Shown here: positions 44,261 through 52,923 of the stretch, piece by piece
How the letters are laid out: the number at the start of each line of letters is the position of its first letter
Position numbering within the stretch: the stretch's first letter is position 1
Assembly: GCA_040506195.1 (NCBI GenBank)
Contig: JBEVXH010000008.1
Location: forward strand, 1 to 64,000
Reading direction: 5' to 3'
From: Thiodiazotropha sp040506195
GTDB taxonomy: Bacteria > Pseudomonadota > Gammaproteobacteria > Chromatiales > Chromatiaceae
DNA: 64,000 nucleotides
Translations under genes and position numbers: made by a program
Notes under the pieces: generated by a model
Told to the model about the DNA's origin: nothing
The model's database searches: none
Seen by the model: only the letters and a program-made list of their open reading frames with translations

Positions 44261-45886
44261 ATGAACGATATTATTTTACAGATAAAGAACTATATTCGGT
44301 CGGCATGGCGCTTTAGATGGCCGGCGGTTGCAGTCGTATGGGCAGTTGCTTTGATCGGCTGGGCGGCAATATTCATTCTGCCTGATAAATATGAATCCGA
44401 GGCAAAGGTGTATGTGGATACCGAGAGCGTGCTGCGGCCGCTTCTCGAGGGTCTGGCGGTGCAAAACGACATGAATCAACGTCTGCACTTGATGACCAGA
44501 ACCCTGCTGAGTCATGAGAATCTACAAAAGCTGATACTCCAAACGGACTTGGATCACCTCGCTACAAACCATGAAGAGCGCGAGCAACTTATAGACTGGC
44601 TAAGGAAAACCATCGTAATCGATGTCGATCGACGACGTATTCCAGGTACAAGTGAAACGGAGAATTTCTATACCATCAGATATATCTATAGTGACCGTTT
44701 CATGGCGCAAAAAGTGGTACAGGTATTGCTCGACATCTTTGTCGAGAGCGCATTGGGCGATACCCGCATCGAGTCGGATGCCGCACAAAAGTTTCTGCAA
44801 CAGCAGATTCGGGAATACGAAACCAGACTGCTCGAGGCCGAAAACAAACTGACCGAATTCAAACGCAAGAATGTCGATACCTTGCCCAGGGAAGGGGCTG
44901 GCATATTCCAACGACTTGAAGAGGCCAGAACGGGACTTGAGGAAATTCAGCTGCAACTCAAAGAGGCCCGGATTCGACGTGACGAGCTTAAGCGGCAATA
45001 CACGACAACACTTGCAGAGGAGGAGCAGAGGAGAGCCAGTCTTGGTGTATCCGCAAATGCCGATTCACCGACGGCACAGCGTTTGCTCGCGATGCAGACA
45101 CGCCTGGATGAACTGCTCCTGCGGTATACGGAGGAGCATCCGGATGTTCAGGAGTTGAAGGAAACCATTGAGGATTTGAAGCAGCAGGCGGCTGCGGCAC
45201 CCCCCGTGGCGGCGAGCGCGTTTAGTGCACCGAGTTCAGTGTCTACGGCGTTAGAGCAGTTGAAACTCTCCTATCGCCAGTCAGAGGTCGAATTGAGGAC
45301 GATTCGGCTGCGTCATGATGAGTATCAAGCCCGAGTCAATGAACTCAAAAAGAAACTGGATACCCTGCCTAAAGTTGAAGCGGAGTTGACCCGGCTGAAC
45401 CGTGACTACTCCATCAATAAAGATAACTACCAGGAATTGGTGCAAAGGCTCGAATCGGCGAGGATGTCGGAACAGGCCGATGAGGCCGGCGACAATCTAA
45501 AATTCAGAATTGTTGAGCCGCCCAAGGTTCCCATACTCCCCGTCGGTCCGAAACGACTGTTGTTGTCCGCCCTGGTCCTGTTGGGTGCGTTGGGTATTGG
45601 TGGAGGACTGGCATTCCTGCTGTCGAGAATAAAGCCCGTCTATTTTGATATGCGCACACTCAGAGCGGAGTTGGAGTTTCCTGTTCTTGGTCAGGTAACG
45701 AGAATAATGACGGATGATGTGAGGATGAAGCGGCGGCTTGAAATCGGTGGTTTCGTATCCGTCGTTATCCTGCTGTTTCTGCTGTTCCTCGGTATCGTTC
45801 TTATCCATGTCATGGGAATGAGGGAAGACATCATTATGCTGGTCAAACAATCGGGTCTTCTCTCGCTTCTCGGCAATGGTACGTAA
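44261..45886 (+). CDS. Polysaccharide chain-length determinant, XrtA/PEP-CTERM type (Wzz/GumC)
   Basis: 541 residues. N-terminal membrane helix (about 18-38), Wzz signature DKYESEAKVYVDTESVLRPLLEGLAVQND, long coiled coils (about 165-255 and 315-400), the NRDYSINKDNYQELVQRLESARMSEQADEAGDNLKFRIVEPPKVP segment and two C-terminal membrane segments (about 435-460 and 495-520). This matches the chain-length protein of XrtA exosortase-linked exopolysaccharide loci. It sets polymer length at the inner membrane with a tyrosine kinase and polymerase, yet none of those partners is present; glyA follows. It is therefore an orphan member or remnant of an EPS locus. Confidence 0.85.
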   Translation: MNDIILQIKNYIRSAWRFRWPAVAVVWAVALIGWAAIFILPDKYESEAKVYVDTESVLRPLLEGLAVQNDMNQRLHLMTRTLLSHENLQKLILQTDLDHLATNHEEREQLIDWLRKTIVIDVDRRRIPGTSETENFYTIRYIYSDRFMAQKVVQVLLDIFVESALGDTRIESDAAQKFLQQQIREYETRLLEAENKLTEFKRKNVDTLPREGAGIFQRLEEARTGLEEIQLQLKEARIRRDELKRQYTTTLAEEEQRRASLGVSANADSPTAQRLLAMQTRLDELLLRYTEEHPDVQELKETIEDLKQQAAAAPPVAASAFSAPSSVSTALEQLKLSYRQSEVELRTIRLRHDEYQARVNELKKKLDTLPKVEAELTRLNRDYSINKDNYQELVQRLESARMSEQADEAGDNLKFRIVEPPKVPILPVGPKRLLLSALVLLGALGIGGGLAFLLSRIKPVYFDMRTLRAELEFPVLGQVTRIMTDDVRMKRRLEIGGFVSVVILLFLLFLGIVLIHVMGMREDIIMLVKQSGLLSLLGNGT

Positions 45887-45996
45887 ATCCCTCCCATAGG
45901 GATGGTTTGATCGATCAGGCCGCTCTCGATAGCACAGGACTCAGATCCGATATTTTGATATATTTCCGCCCTTCCACTATGGCCGGAGAGAACGAG

Positions 45997-47253
45997 ATGT
46001 TCAAAAAAAGCATGCAGATTCAGGGTTATGACGACGAACTTTGGGCAGCCATAGAGGCGGAGGAGCGGCGTCAGGAAGAGCATATTGAACTCATAGCATC
46101 AGAAAACTACACCAGCCCAAGGGTCATGCAGGCCCAGGGTGGAGTGATGACCAACAAATATGCGGAGGGATATCCACGGAAGCGCTACTATGGCGGTTGT
46201 GAAAATGTCGATGTTGCCGAGCAGCTGGCCATCGATCGTGCCAAGGCGCTGTTCAGTGCGGACTATGCCAATGTGCAGCCCCATTCCGGTTCCCAGGCCA
46301 ATGCAGCGGTCTATATGGCATTGTGTGAGCCTGGGGATACAATTCTCGGCATGAGTCTGGCGCATGGTGGTCATCTGACCCATGGCGCCAAGCCCAACTT
46401 CTCCGGAAAAATATATAATGCAATCCAATATGGATTGAATCCCGATAGTGGTGAAATCGACTACGACGAAGTTGAGCGCCTGGCCAGAGAGCATAAGCCG
46501 AAAATGATCGTGGCCGGTTTTTCAGCCTATTCAAGGGTGGTCGATTGGCAACGATTTCGCGATATTGCCGATGAAGTTGGCGCCTATCTGTTTGTCGATA
46601 TGGCCCACGTTGCCGGCCTGATAGCCGCCGGACATTACCCCAATCCTGTAAAGATTGCGGATGTCACCACGACCACTACACATAAGACCCTGCGTGGGCC
46701 ACGTGGCGGGTTGATCCTGGCCAAGGCCAATCCGGAAATCGAAAAGAAGTTGAATTCTCTGGTCTTTCCAGGCACCCAGGGCGGCCCGTTAATGCATGTT
46801 ATCGCAGCCAAGGCTGTGGCCTTCAAGGAGGCGATGGAACCTGAATTCAAGGCGTATCAACGGGATGTCATCGAGAATGCGCGTGCCATGGCCAAGGTCT
46901 TCATGGAACGGGGATATGATGTGGTCTCCAAGGGAACGGATGATCATCTCTTCCTCGTCAGTTTCATCGAGGCAGGCCTGACCGGTAAAGATGTTGATGC
47001 CTGGCTGGGTGCGGCGAATATCACCGTGAACAAGAATGCGGTACCGAATGACCCTCAGTCGCCATTTGTGACATCGGGGATAAGGGTCGGCACACCTGCG
47101 GTTACAACCCGTGGTTTCAGCGAAAAGGATTGCGTGGAATTGACGGGTTGGATGTGTGATGTGATCGACAGTCGGGGTGATCAGGCGGTTATCGATGAAG
47201 TCAGGGCAAAGGTTCTTGCAATCTGTGCCAAATATCCTGTTTATAAGGATTAA
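45997..47253 (+). CDS. glyA: Serine hydroxymethyltransferase
   Basis: 418 residues. PLP enzyme converting serine and tetrahydrofolate to glycine and methylene-tetrahydrofolate. Motifs: HIELIASENYTSPRVMQAQG, EGYPRKRYYGGCENVD, NVQPHSGSQANAAVY, the PLP-lysine region TTTTTHKTLRGPRGG, and SGIRVGTPAVTTRG. The start MFKKSMQIQGYDDELW has GGAG eight bases upstream; an in-frame ATG 30 codons earlier is not conserved. glyA-nrdR-ribD order is typical of gammaproteobacteria. Confidence 0.97.
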   Translation: MFKKSMQIQGYDDELWAAIEAEERRQEEHIELIASENYTSPRVMQAQGGVMTNKYAEGYPRKRYYGGCENVDVAEQLAIDRAKALFSADYANVQPHSGSQANAAVYMALCEPGDTILGMSLAHGGHLTHGAKPNFSGKIYNAIQYGLNPDSGEIDYDEVERLAREHKPKMIVAGFSAYSRVVDWQRFRDIADEVGAYLFVDMAHVAGLIAAGHYPNPVKIADVTTTTTHKTLRGPRGGLILAKANPEIEKKLNSLVFPGTQGGPLMHVIAAKAVAFKEAMEPEFKAYQRDVIENARAMAKVFMERGYDVVSKGTDDHLFLVSFIEAGLTGKDVDAWLGAANITVNKNAVPNDPQSPFVTSGIRVGTPAVTTRGFSEKDCVELTGWMCDVIDSRGDQAVIDEVRAKVLAICAKYPVYKD

Positions 47254-47343
47254 TGATGAATTTTGAGTGCTGAATGCTGGATGCAATGTGCATGCTTCAC
47301 ACGGTTATTAAGCGATGTAGGTGCGTGCAGAGTGAGCATTAAC

Positions 47344-47371
47344 ATTCAAAATTCAAAATTCAAAATTCAAA
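47344..47371. repeat. Tandem 7-bp repeat (ATTCAAA x4) upstream of nrdR
   Basis: Four perfect copies of ATTCAAA followed by ATTT, ending 10 bases before the nrdR start. Such AT-rich short tandem arrays can vary in number and alter promoter or ribosome-binding spacing. Confidence 0.85.
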
Positions 47372-47381
47372 ATTTATAAAG

Positions 47382-47894
47382 ATGCGTTGTCCATTCTGTG
47401 GGGCCCAGGATACAAAAGTTATCGACTCCCGACTTGCAGGAGAGGGTGATCAGATTCGTAGGCGTCGCGAGTGCACGGTCTGCAAGGAGCGCTTCACTAC
47501 CTACGAGACGGCGGAACTCAATCTTCCCTGGGTGGTAAAACAGGATGGCAGTCGGGTCCATTTCGACGGTCGCAAGCTTCGTGCGGGAATGGCTCGCGCA
47601 CTGGAAAAGAGACCGGTGAGCGCCGAGCACCTGGATACGGCAATCAACCACATTACCCGAAAATTGATGGCGGGTGGTGAGCGGGAGGTCGCTTCGCTGG
47701 CGATTGGCGAACTGGTCATGGATGAGTTGAAGCGGTTGGATCAGGTTGCCTATGTCAGGTTCGCTTCCGTATATCGTAAATTCGAAGACGTGAATGCCTT
47801 TCGCGAAGAGATCGAAAAGCTGGAGCAGCAACCGAGTCCTGAAGAGCATCGGCGACAGCTTGAACTGTTGCGCGACGAGGAAAAGAAGCGTTGA
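47382..47894 (+). CDS. nrdR: Transcriptional repressor NrdR
   Basis: 170 residues. Zinc ribbon with Cys3, Cys6, Cys31 and Cys34 (MRCPFCGAQDTKVIDS ... ECTVCKERF) followed by an ATP-cone (VVKQDGSRVHFDGRKLRAGMARALEKRPVS). It represses ribonucleotide reductase genes when dATP is bound. It overlaps ribD by four bases. An array of 7-bp repeats lies directly in its leader. Confidence 0.96.
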   Translation: MRCPFCGAQDTKVIDSRLAGEGDQIRRRRECTVCKERFTTYETAELNLPWVVKQDGSRVHFDGRKLRAGMARALEKRPVSAEHLDTAINHITRKLMAGGEREVASLAIGELVMDELKRLDQVAYVRFASVYRKFEDVNAFREEIEKLEQQPSPEEHRRQLELLRDEEKKR

Positions 47895-49018
47895 ACAGTG
47901 CCCTCGACCAACGCTTTATGGCGCGGGCCATTCAACTTGCCAGGCTGGGTTGGTACAGCACCCACCCAAATCCCCGTGTCGGCTGTCTTATCGTCAAAGA
48001 GGGTGAGGTGATTGCCGAAGGTTACCACCGGCGTGCCGGGGAACCCCATGCCGAGCGTAATGCCCTGGCAAAGGCAGGTGTAGCCGCCAGTGGGGCGACA
48101 GCCTATGTAACCCTGGAGCCATGCTGCCATCAAGGCAGGACACCCCCGTGCACTGAGGCCCTTATTGAATCGGGTGTGAAACGCGTCGTGGTGGGGATGC
48201 CTGATCCGAATCCCTTGGTGGCGGGGCAAGGCCTGGAGCTGCTGCGTCAAGCCGGCATCCAGGTCACCGAGGGAGTGATGCGGTCACAGGTGGAGGCTCT
48301 TAACCCGGGGTTTATCAAGCGCATGATCCATGGGCTGCCCTATATACGGTGCAAAATGGCTATGAGTCTGGATGGCCGCACAGCCATGGCTGATGGTGAG
48401 AGCCAGTGGATAACCTCGCTCGCAGCCCGGGTGGATGTGCAAAGGTTGCGCGCCCAGAGTGCAGCCATACTCACGGGTGTAGGGACCCTGCTGGCCGATG
48501 ATCCCTCTATGAATGTCCGCTTGTCCGCCATGGAGCTGGGTCTTGAGGAAGGTGTTCCGATTCCACACCCGGTTCGGGTAGTGCTGGATCCTGAACTTGC
48601 TACACCGGGGGACGCTAAAATGCTCGGTTTGCCGGGACCCACGCTGATTATCTGCAGTGACGAGCAACCGGTCCATGGCGGCGCACTGGAGGCTGCCGGC
48701 GCGCAAATTGTGAGGCTGCCGGGAGATAAACAGCGACTCGATCTACACCAGGTAATACGCTTTCTGGGAGAACAGGAGATCAATGAAGTTCTGTTGGAGT
48801 CGGGGGCGACCCTGGCCGGCGCGATGCTGGAACAGGGTCTGGTGGATGAGCTGATAATCTATCAGGCACCGCATCTGATGGGAAACAAGGGACGAGGCCT
48901 CTTCCTTCTCCCCGGTATTGCGCGAATGGCCGATCGAATCGCATTGCAGGTGACGGATTTACGTCAGGTTGGAACCGATATTCGTATTACCGCAAGACTT
49001 AGTGAAACTGGGGGCTGA
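47891..49018 (+). CDS. ribD: Bifunctional riboflavin deaminase/reductase RibD
   Basis: 375 residues. N-terminal pyrimidine deaminase with zinc motifs HAERNAL and PCCHQGRTPPC, and C-terminal reductase (RCKMAMSLDGRTAMADGESQWITS, then EVLLESGATLAGAML). Together they catalyse the second and third steps of riboflavin synthesis. TTG start overlapping the nrdR stop (TTGA), with AGGA nine bases upstream; the Met at residue 10 is an alternative. The riboflavin operon continues with ribE two bases downstream. Confidence 0.96.
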   Translation: MNSALDQRFMARAIQLARLGWYSTHPNPRVGCLIVKEGEVIAEGYHRRAGEPHAERNALAKAGVAASGATAYVTLEPCCHQGRTPPCTEALIESGVKRVVVGMPDPNPLVAGQGLELLRQAGIQVTEGVMRSQVEALNPGFIKRMIHGLPYIRCKMAMSLDGRTAMADGESQWITSLAARVDVQRLRAQSAAILTGVGTLLADDPSMNVRLSAMELGLEEGVPIPHPVRVVLDPELATPGDAKMLGLPGPTLIICSDEQPVHGGALEAAGAQIVRLPGDKQRLDLHQVIRFLGEQEINEVLLESGATLAGAMLEQGLVDELIIYQAPHLMGNKGRGLFLLPGIARMADRIALQVTDLRQVGTDIRITARLSETGG

Positions 49019-49020
49019 GC

Positions 49021-49683
49021 ATGTTTACCGGTATCATCCAGGCAGTCGGCACTATTGCCGGCATTGAGACCAGACAGGGTGATCTGCGCTTGACAGTCAA
49101 CGGCGGTCAGCTCGATATGAGCGATGTGACATTGGGTGACAGCATCGCCACCAACGGTATCTGCCTGACAGTGATCGATTTGTCGCGAGAGGGTTTCAGC
49201 GCCGATGTTTCACGGGAGACACTCTCACACACCACGCTTGAGAAACTGCAACTCGCGAGTACCGTGAACCTGGAAAAGGCGTTAACCCTGAGTACCCCAC
49301 TGGGGGGGCATCTGGTGAGTGGTCATGTGGATGGTGTGGGGCGTGTAGTGGAACGGCGGGATGACGCCCGCTCGATACGTTTCAAGATAGAAGCGCCGGC
49401 AGGCTTGGCGCGCTATATTGCCCATAAAGGATCGATCTGTGTCGATGGCGTAAGCCTGACTGTGAACGGTGTGGAGGGCTCCGGTTTCGATTTGAATATC
49501 GTTCCCCATACACTGAGACAGACCATTATGGAAAACTACCGGGTAGGCAGCGAAGTCAATCTTGAAGTCGATCTGGTTGCCCGCTACCTGGAGCGCCTGG
49601 TGTCGGGTGGAGAGGAGACAAAAAGCAGTGTCTCGGGGGTGACCGAGACACTGCTTAAGAAGCGCGGTTTTATTCGAAGTTAG
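49021..49683 (+). CDS. ribE: Riboflavin synthase, alpha subunit
   Basis: 220 residues. It dismutates two lumazines to riboflavin. Two Lum_binding repeats: MFTGIIQAVGTIAGIE ... LGDSIATNGICLTV and GGHLVSGHVDGVGRVVERR ... IAHKGSICVDGVSLTVNGVEGSGFDLNIVPHTL. The last 20 codons carry a perfect 14-bp inverted repeat that serves the convergent spondin gene as terminator (see separate entry), which constrains these codons. Confidence 0.96.
   Translation: MFTGIIQAVGTIAGIETRQGDLRLTVNGGQLDMSDVTLGDSIATNGICLTVIDLSREGFSADVSRETLSHTTLEKLQLASTVNLEKALTLSTPLGGHLVSGHVDGVGRVVERRDDARSIRFKIEAPAGLARYIAHKGSICVDGVSLTVNGVEGSGFDLNIVPHTLRQTIMENYRVGSEVNLEVDLVARYLERLVSGGEETKSSVSGVTETLLKKRGFIRS
49620..49656 (-). terminator. 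Terminator of the spondin gene embedded in the ribE coding sequence
   Basis: Minus strand AAGCAGTGTCTCGG, loop TCACCC, CCGAGACACTGCTT, then TTT (five T including the stem end). The 14-bp stem is perfect. It begins 36 bases after the spondin gene stop, wholly within ribE codons. Confidence 0.8.
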
Positions 49684-49692
49684 GCTGCCGCT

Positions 49693-50412
49693 TTAGTCGT
49701 CTTCATTGATGCGCAACACCAAACGGGCCACTGGGCCCTGCCAGGTATGCACCCTGGCATCGAGGTCGCTTATGCCGCCCGATGGATCGTCATCACCGAT
49801 AACGCCCCGATGCAGATGGACTGTCTGATTGTGGTCCGCTGCCACTGAGGCAACGCCCCCACTCCCAGCATTGCCACCGGGATCGGCCGGTATTCCAGGT
49901 GTACCCGGAGCGCCGCCGCCGGTAATGATTTCGTCATTCGCTTCGGTACCGGCATCATAACCGTGCAAGTAGTAGGTGTAAGTCCCTTTTTTCTTGGGGA
50001 TTCTCAACCCATCGAGGCCGACGAAGCCGTCATTGGTGGGTAACAGCATGCCCACGATCGAGAGGTATCGGTTTCTCTTCCTTGGCCTGTCGATGACCGC
50101 CTCGGCACTGGCGCCCGGCGCCAACAGGCCGGAAGCCGGATTGGCGACATACTCGCCGCCGGCTGCTTCCAGATCGCCTATCAGACCATCGATGTTGCCA
50201 CCCTCAGCCATCGCCTGCAGATTGGCGGAGGCTGGTGCACTGATTTCAAACAGGTGGGTATTGCGGTTGTGGGCGGCTACCAGCAGTGGCGTGAAGTAGA
50301 CGGCGTTTGTCAGATTCGTGACCTCAATACTGATCTCTCTTCCGTCTGCCAAGGTGTTTGCAGAGATAAGCAAGCCGACAGATGCGGCTATGGCGGGCAG
50401 GGTTATTTTCAT
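49693..50412 (-). CDS. Spondin domain-containing secreted protein
   Basis: 239 residues. Signal peptide MKITLPAIAASVGLLISANTLA, then a spondin_N fold: ISIEVTNLTNAVYFTPLLVAAHNRNTHLFEISAPASANLQAMAEGG, SGLLAPGASAEAVID, LLPTNDGFVGLDGLRIP and the C-terminal RVHTWQGPVARLVLRI. Bacterial spondin-domain proteins are periplasmic or secreted and of unknown role; the eukaryotic domain mediates adhesion. Strong Shine-Dalgarno GGAG. It interrupts the riboflavin operon on the opposite strand, between ribE and ribBX. Confidence 0.85.
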   Translation of the reverse strand: MKITLPAIAASVGLLISANTLADGREISIEVTNLTNAVYFTPLLVAAHNRNTHLFEISAPASANLQAMAEGGNIDGLIGDLEAAGGEYVANPASGLLAPGASAEAVIDRPRKRNRYLSIVGMLLPTNDGFVGLDGLRIPKKKGTYTYYLHGYDAGTEANDEIITGGGAPGTPGIPADPGGNAGSGGVASVAADHNQTVHLHRGVIGDDDPSGGISDLDARVHTWQGPVARLVLRINEDD

Positions 50413-50653
50413 GATCTTCTCCTCTTTGAGATCGGGGTGGTATTTTTTGCTGTGTATGAGAGTCTGTACCTCTAACTTCCATTTCCGGTCACGAAATCAT
50501 CACAAATAGATCACATGGGAGGAGTCGACCGGCAACTGATCCTGCCACCTGGAATGAATGTACAGGAACCTGGTGGATGAATTTCAGATGCCCTGATCAG
50601 ATTGCTCTGTTACAATAAACGGTTAACTTTGAACACAATTTCATGGGCAGTAC

Positions 50654-51772
50654 ATGGCGCTTAACACCACAGAAGAGATCATTGACGACCTGAGGCGGGG
50701 GAAGATGGTCATCATCATGGACGATGAGGATCGAGAAAACGAGGGCGATTTGGTGATGGCGGCTGAGTGCGTGACAGCGGACGCCATCAATTTCATGGCC
50801 CGTTATGGGCGTGGTTTGATCTGTCTGACTCTCACCAAGGAGCGGTGCAGCCAGCTGCGGCTGCCACTGATGGTCACTACCGATGATGAGCTTTCCGCCA
50901 CTAACTTCACGGTGTCCATTGAGGCGGCGGATGGGGTCACAACAGGGATTTCCGCAGCGGACCGCTCCACTACCATCCGAGCAGCCGTGGCCCAAGATGC
51001 AAAGCCGCAGGATCTCGTCCAGCCGGGACATATCTTTCCCCTGATGGCGCAACCCGGTGGCGTACTGGTGCGTGCCGGTCACACCGAAGCGGGCTGTGAT
51101 CTGTCGCGTCTCGCGGGTCATTCACCGGCTTCGGTTATCGTTGAGATTCTCAATGAGGACGGAACCATGGCCCGCCGTCCAGATCTGGAGAAATTCGCCG
51201 CAGACTTCGGTCTGAAGATTGGGACCATTGCCGATCTGATTCACTACAGAATAAAAAACGAGACCACTATCGAACGGGTGAGTGAGTGTAACTTTCCCAC
51301 GCAATTTGGCAATTTTCGGCTGGTTGCCTACCAGGATATGGTGGACAACGAACTCCATCTGGCGCTGGTCAGGGGGCATCCCGCCGCCGACCGGCCGACG
51401 CTGGTCAGGGTCCACATGCAGAACAGTCTTTGTGATCTTTTCGAAGCAAAAATCAGTGAATGCGGGTGGCCGTTGCGAAATGCCATGAGTATGATCGGCA
51501 AGGAGGATGAGGGTGTCATCGTGGTGCTGAGGAATCACGATACGGCCAGAGAGATCGTGCAGAGAATGATCGACATGCAGGCTCTCGACAACTCGCAGAA
51601 AAAGTTTATCAAGCGAGACAACAGCAAGGAGTTGCGAACCTATGGTGTCGGGGCACAGATACTGTTCGATCTAGGGGTAAGAAAAATGCGGGTGCTCAGT
51701 GCACCGAAGAGCATCCATGCCCTCTCCGGATTCGATATGGAGGTTACCGAGTACGTGGCGGGTGAACAGTAG
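50654..51772 (+). CDS. ribB: 3,4-dihydroxy-2-butanone 4-phosphate synthase with degenerate GTP cyclohydrolase II domain (RibBX)
   Basis: 372 residues. The N-terminal half (1-200) is a complete DHBP synthase: DDEDRENEGDLVMAAE, GLICLTLT, FTVSIEA, HIFPL and RAGHTEAGCDL. The C-terminal half (about 205-372) aligns to GTP cyclohydrolase II but lacks its motifs: where E. coli RibA has HSEC and LRCDCG, this has HMQN and ISECG, and the QEGRNIGL region reads NHDTAREI. It should therefore make dihydroxybutanone phosphate only; a true RibA must be elsewhere. No FMN riboswitch is visible upstream. ribH follows. Confidence 0.92.
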   Translation: MALNTTEEIIDDLRRGKMVIIMDDEDRENEGDLVMAAECVTADAINFMARYGRGLICLTLTKERCSQLRLPLMVTTDDELSATNFTVSIEAADGVTTGISAADRSTTIRAAVAQDAKPQDLVQPGHIFPLMAQPGGVLVRAGHTEAGCDLSRLAGHSPASVIVEILNEDGTMARRPDLEKFAADFGLKIGTIADLIHYRIKNETTIERVSECNFPTQFGNFRLVAYQDMVDNELHLALVRGHPAADRPTLVRVHMQNSLCDLFEAKISECGWPLRNAMSMIGKEDEGVIVVLRNHDTAREIVQRMIDMQALDNSQKKFIKRDNSKELRTYGVGAQILFDLGVRKMRVLSAPKSIHALSGFDMEVTEYVAGEQ

Positions 51773-51940
51773 ATCGCCTATTGCGAATGCGACCGGCTGC
51801 TGCTGCCAATCGGCGCGATATATCGAGAAAGAGGGCGGTGAGACGCCAGGATCGTAAAAATATACGTTGTAATGAATGGACTCTGGCTATAGTTTAGAGG
51901 CGAACGGTAAACATCAGTTTCAACTTCAGGGTAGTGATAG

Positions 51941-52411
51941 ATGAGTATAAAGACAATCGAAGGGGCAATGACTGTCGAGAATGCACGCTTCTGTCTGGTG
52001 GTGGCGCGTTTCAACAGCTTCATTGTTGAAAGTCTGCTGGATGGGGCAGTGGATACCCTGAAGCGACATGGCGCCAGTGAAGACGACATTACCCTTGTAC
52101 GAGTGCCGGGCGCATTCGAGATGCCCTTGGCATTGGAGAAATTGGCGGCGAAAGGCGGGTATGACGCGATTATCGCATTGGGTGCTGTGATACGCGGGGG
52201 CACACCGCATTTCGACTACGTCGCCGGTGAGTGTGTGAAAGGCATGGCGCAGGTTACGCTGAAACATGGAGTTCCAATCGCTTTCGGTGTGTTGACCGTG
52301 GACACGATTGAGCAGGCTATCGAGCGCGCCGGCACCAAGGCAGGGAACAAGGGAGCAGAGGCAACCCTTTCCGCTATTGAAATGGTTAACCTCTTGCGTC
52401 AGATTGGTTGA
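51941..52411 (+). CDS. ribH: 6,7-dimethyl-8-ribityllumazine synthase
   Basis: 156 residues. It joins the pyrimidine and the butanone phosphate to make lumazine. Motifs: FCLVVARFNSFIVESLLDGAVDTL, VRVPGAFEMPLALEKLA, IALGAVIRGGTPHFDYVAGECVKG and IAFGVLTVDTIEQAIERAG. It overlaps nusB by four bases (ATGA), the standard ribH-nusB-thiL order, and supplies RibE. Confidence 0.97.
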   Translation: MSIKTIEGAMTVENARFCLVVARFNSFIVESLLDGAVDTLKRHGASEDDITLVRVPGAFEMPLALEKLAAKGGYDAIIALGAVIRGGTPHFDYVAGECVKGMAQVTLKHGVPIAFGVLTVDTIEQAIERAGTKAGNKGAEATLSAIEMVNLLRQIG

Positions 52412-52842
52412 TGAGTGAAAAACGCAACCAGGCGCGCAAGCATGCGGTACAGGCTATCTATCAGTGGCAGATAGCCGGTCAGGATATCCCTGATATCATC
52501 AATCAATTTCTCGAGGAACAGGATCTCAACAGTTTTGAGATTCCCTACTTCCAGGATCTGATGAAAGGCGTGCCAGGCCACCTGGTGGAACTGGATGAAT
52601 TGCTCAAGCCCACCCTGGACCGGGCCATCGAGAGTGTGGACCCGGTCGAACGTGCGATTCTGCGATTAGGTGCCTATGAATTGAGCCACAAGCCGGAAAT
52701 TCCCTATCGTGTGGTAATCAATGAGGCAGTGGAGCTGGCCAAGGTGTTTGGCGCGGAGCAGGGCCATAAGTTCGTCAATGGCGTGCTCGATCAGGTAGCT
52801 AGAAAGGTACGTTCCGTTGAGGTCAATGTGGGGCGAAGCTAG
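52408..52842 (+). CDS. nusB: Transcription antitermination factor NusB
   Basis: 144 residues, all helical. It begins RNQARKHAVQAIYQWQIAGQD and carries VDPVERAILRLGAYEL and RVVINEAVELAKVFGAEQGHKFVNGVLDQVA. With NusE it binds boxA of rRNA leaders and promotes antitermination. Translationally coupled to ribH. Confidence 0.97.
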   Translation: MMSEKRNQARKHAVQAIYQWQIAGQDIPDIINQFLEEQDLNSFEIPYFQDLMKGVPGHLVELDELLKPTLDRAIESVDPVERAILRLGAYELSHKPEIPYRVVINEAVELAKVFGAEQGHKFVNGVLDQVARKVRSVEVNVGRS

Positions 52843-52923
52843 GATTGCCCGATAGCAGTGCCATCGTCATTCTTCACCCTTATATCCATACCGCATATCT
52901 GTTTTTCGACAACTCCAACGGAA

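Noticed and set aside
45887..45996. Glycine riboswitch or other leader upstream of glyA
   Set aside because: The region is short and lacks the conserved glycine aptamer segments.
50413..50653. FMN riboswitch upstream of ribBX
   Set aside because: None of the conserved RFN blocks is present in the 240-bp upstream region.
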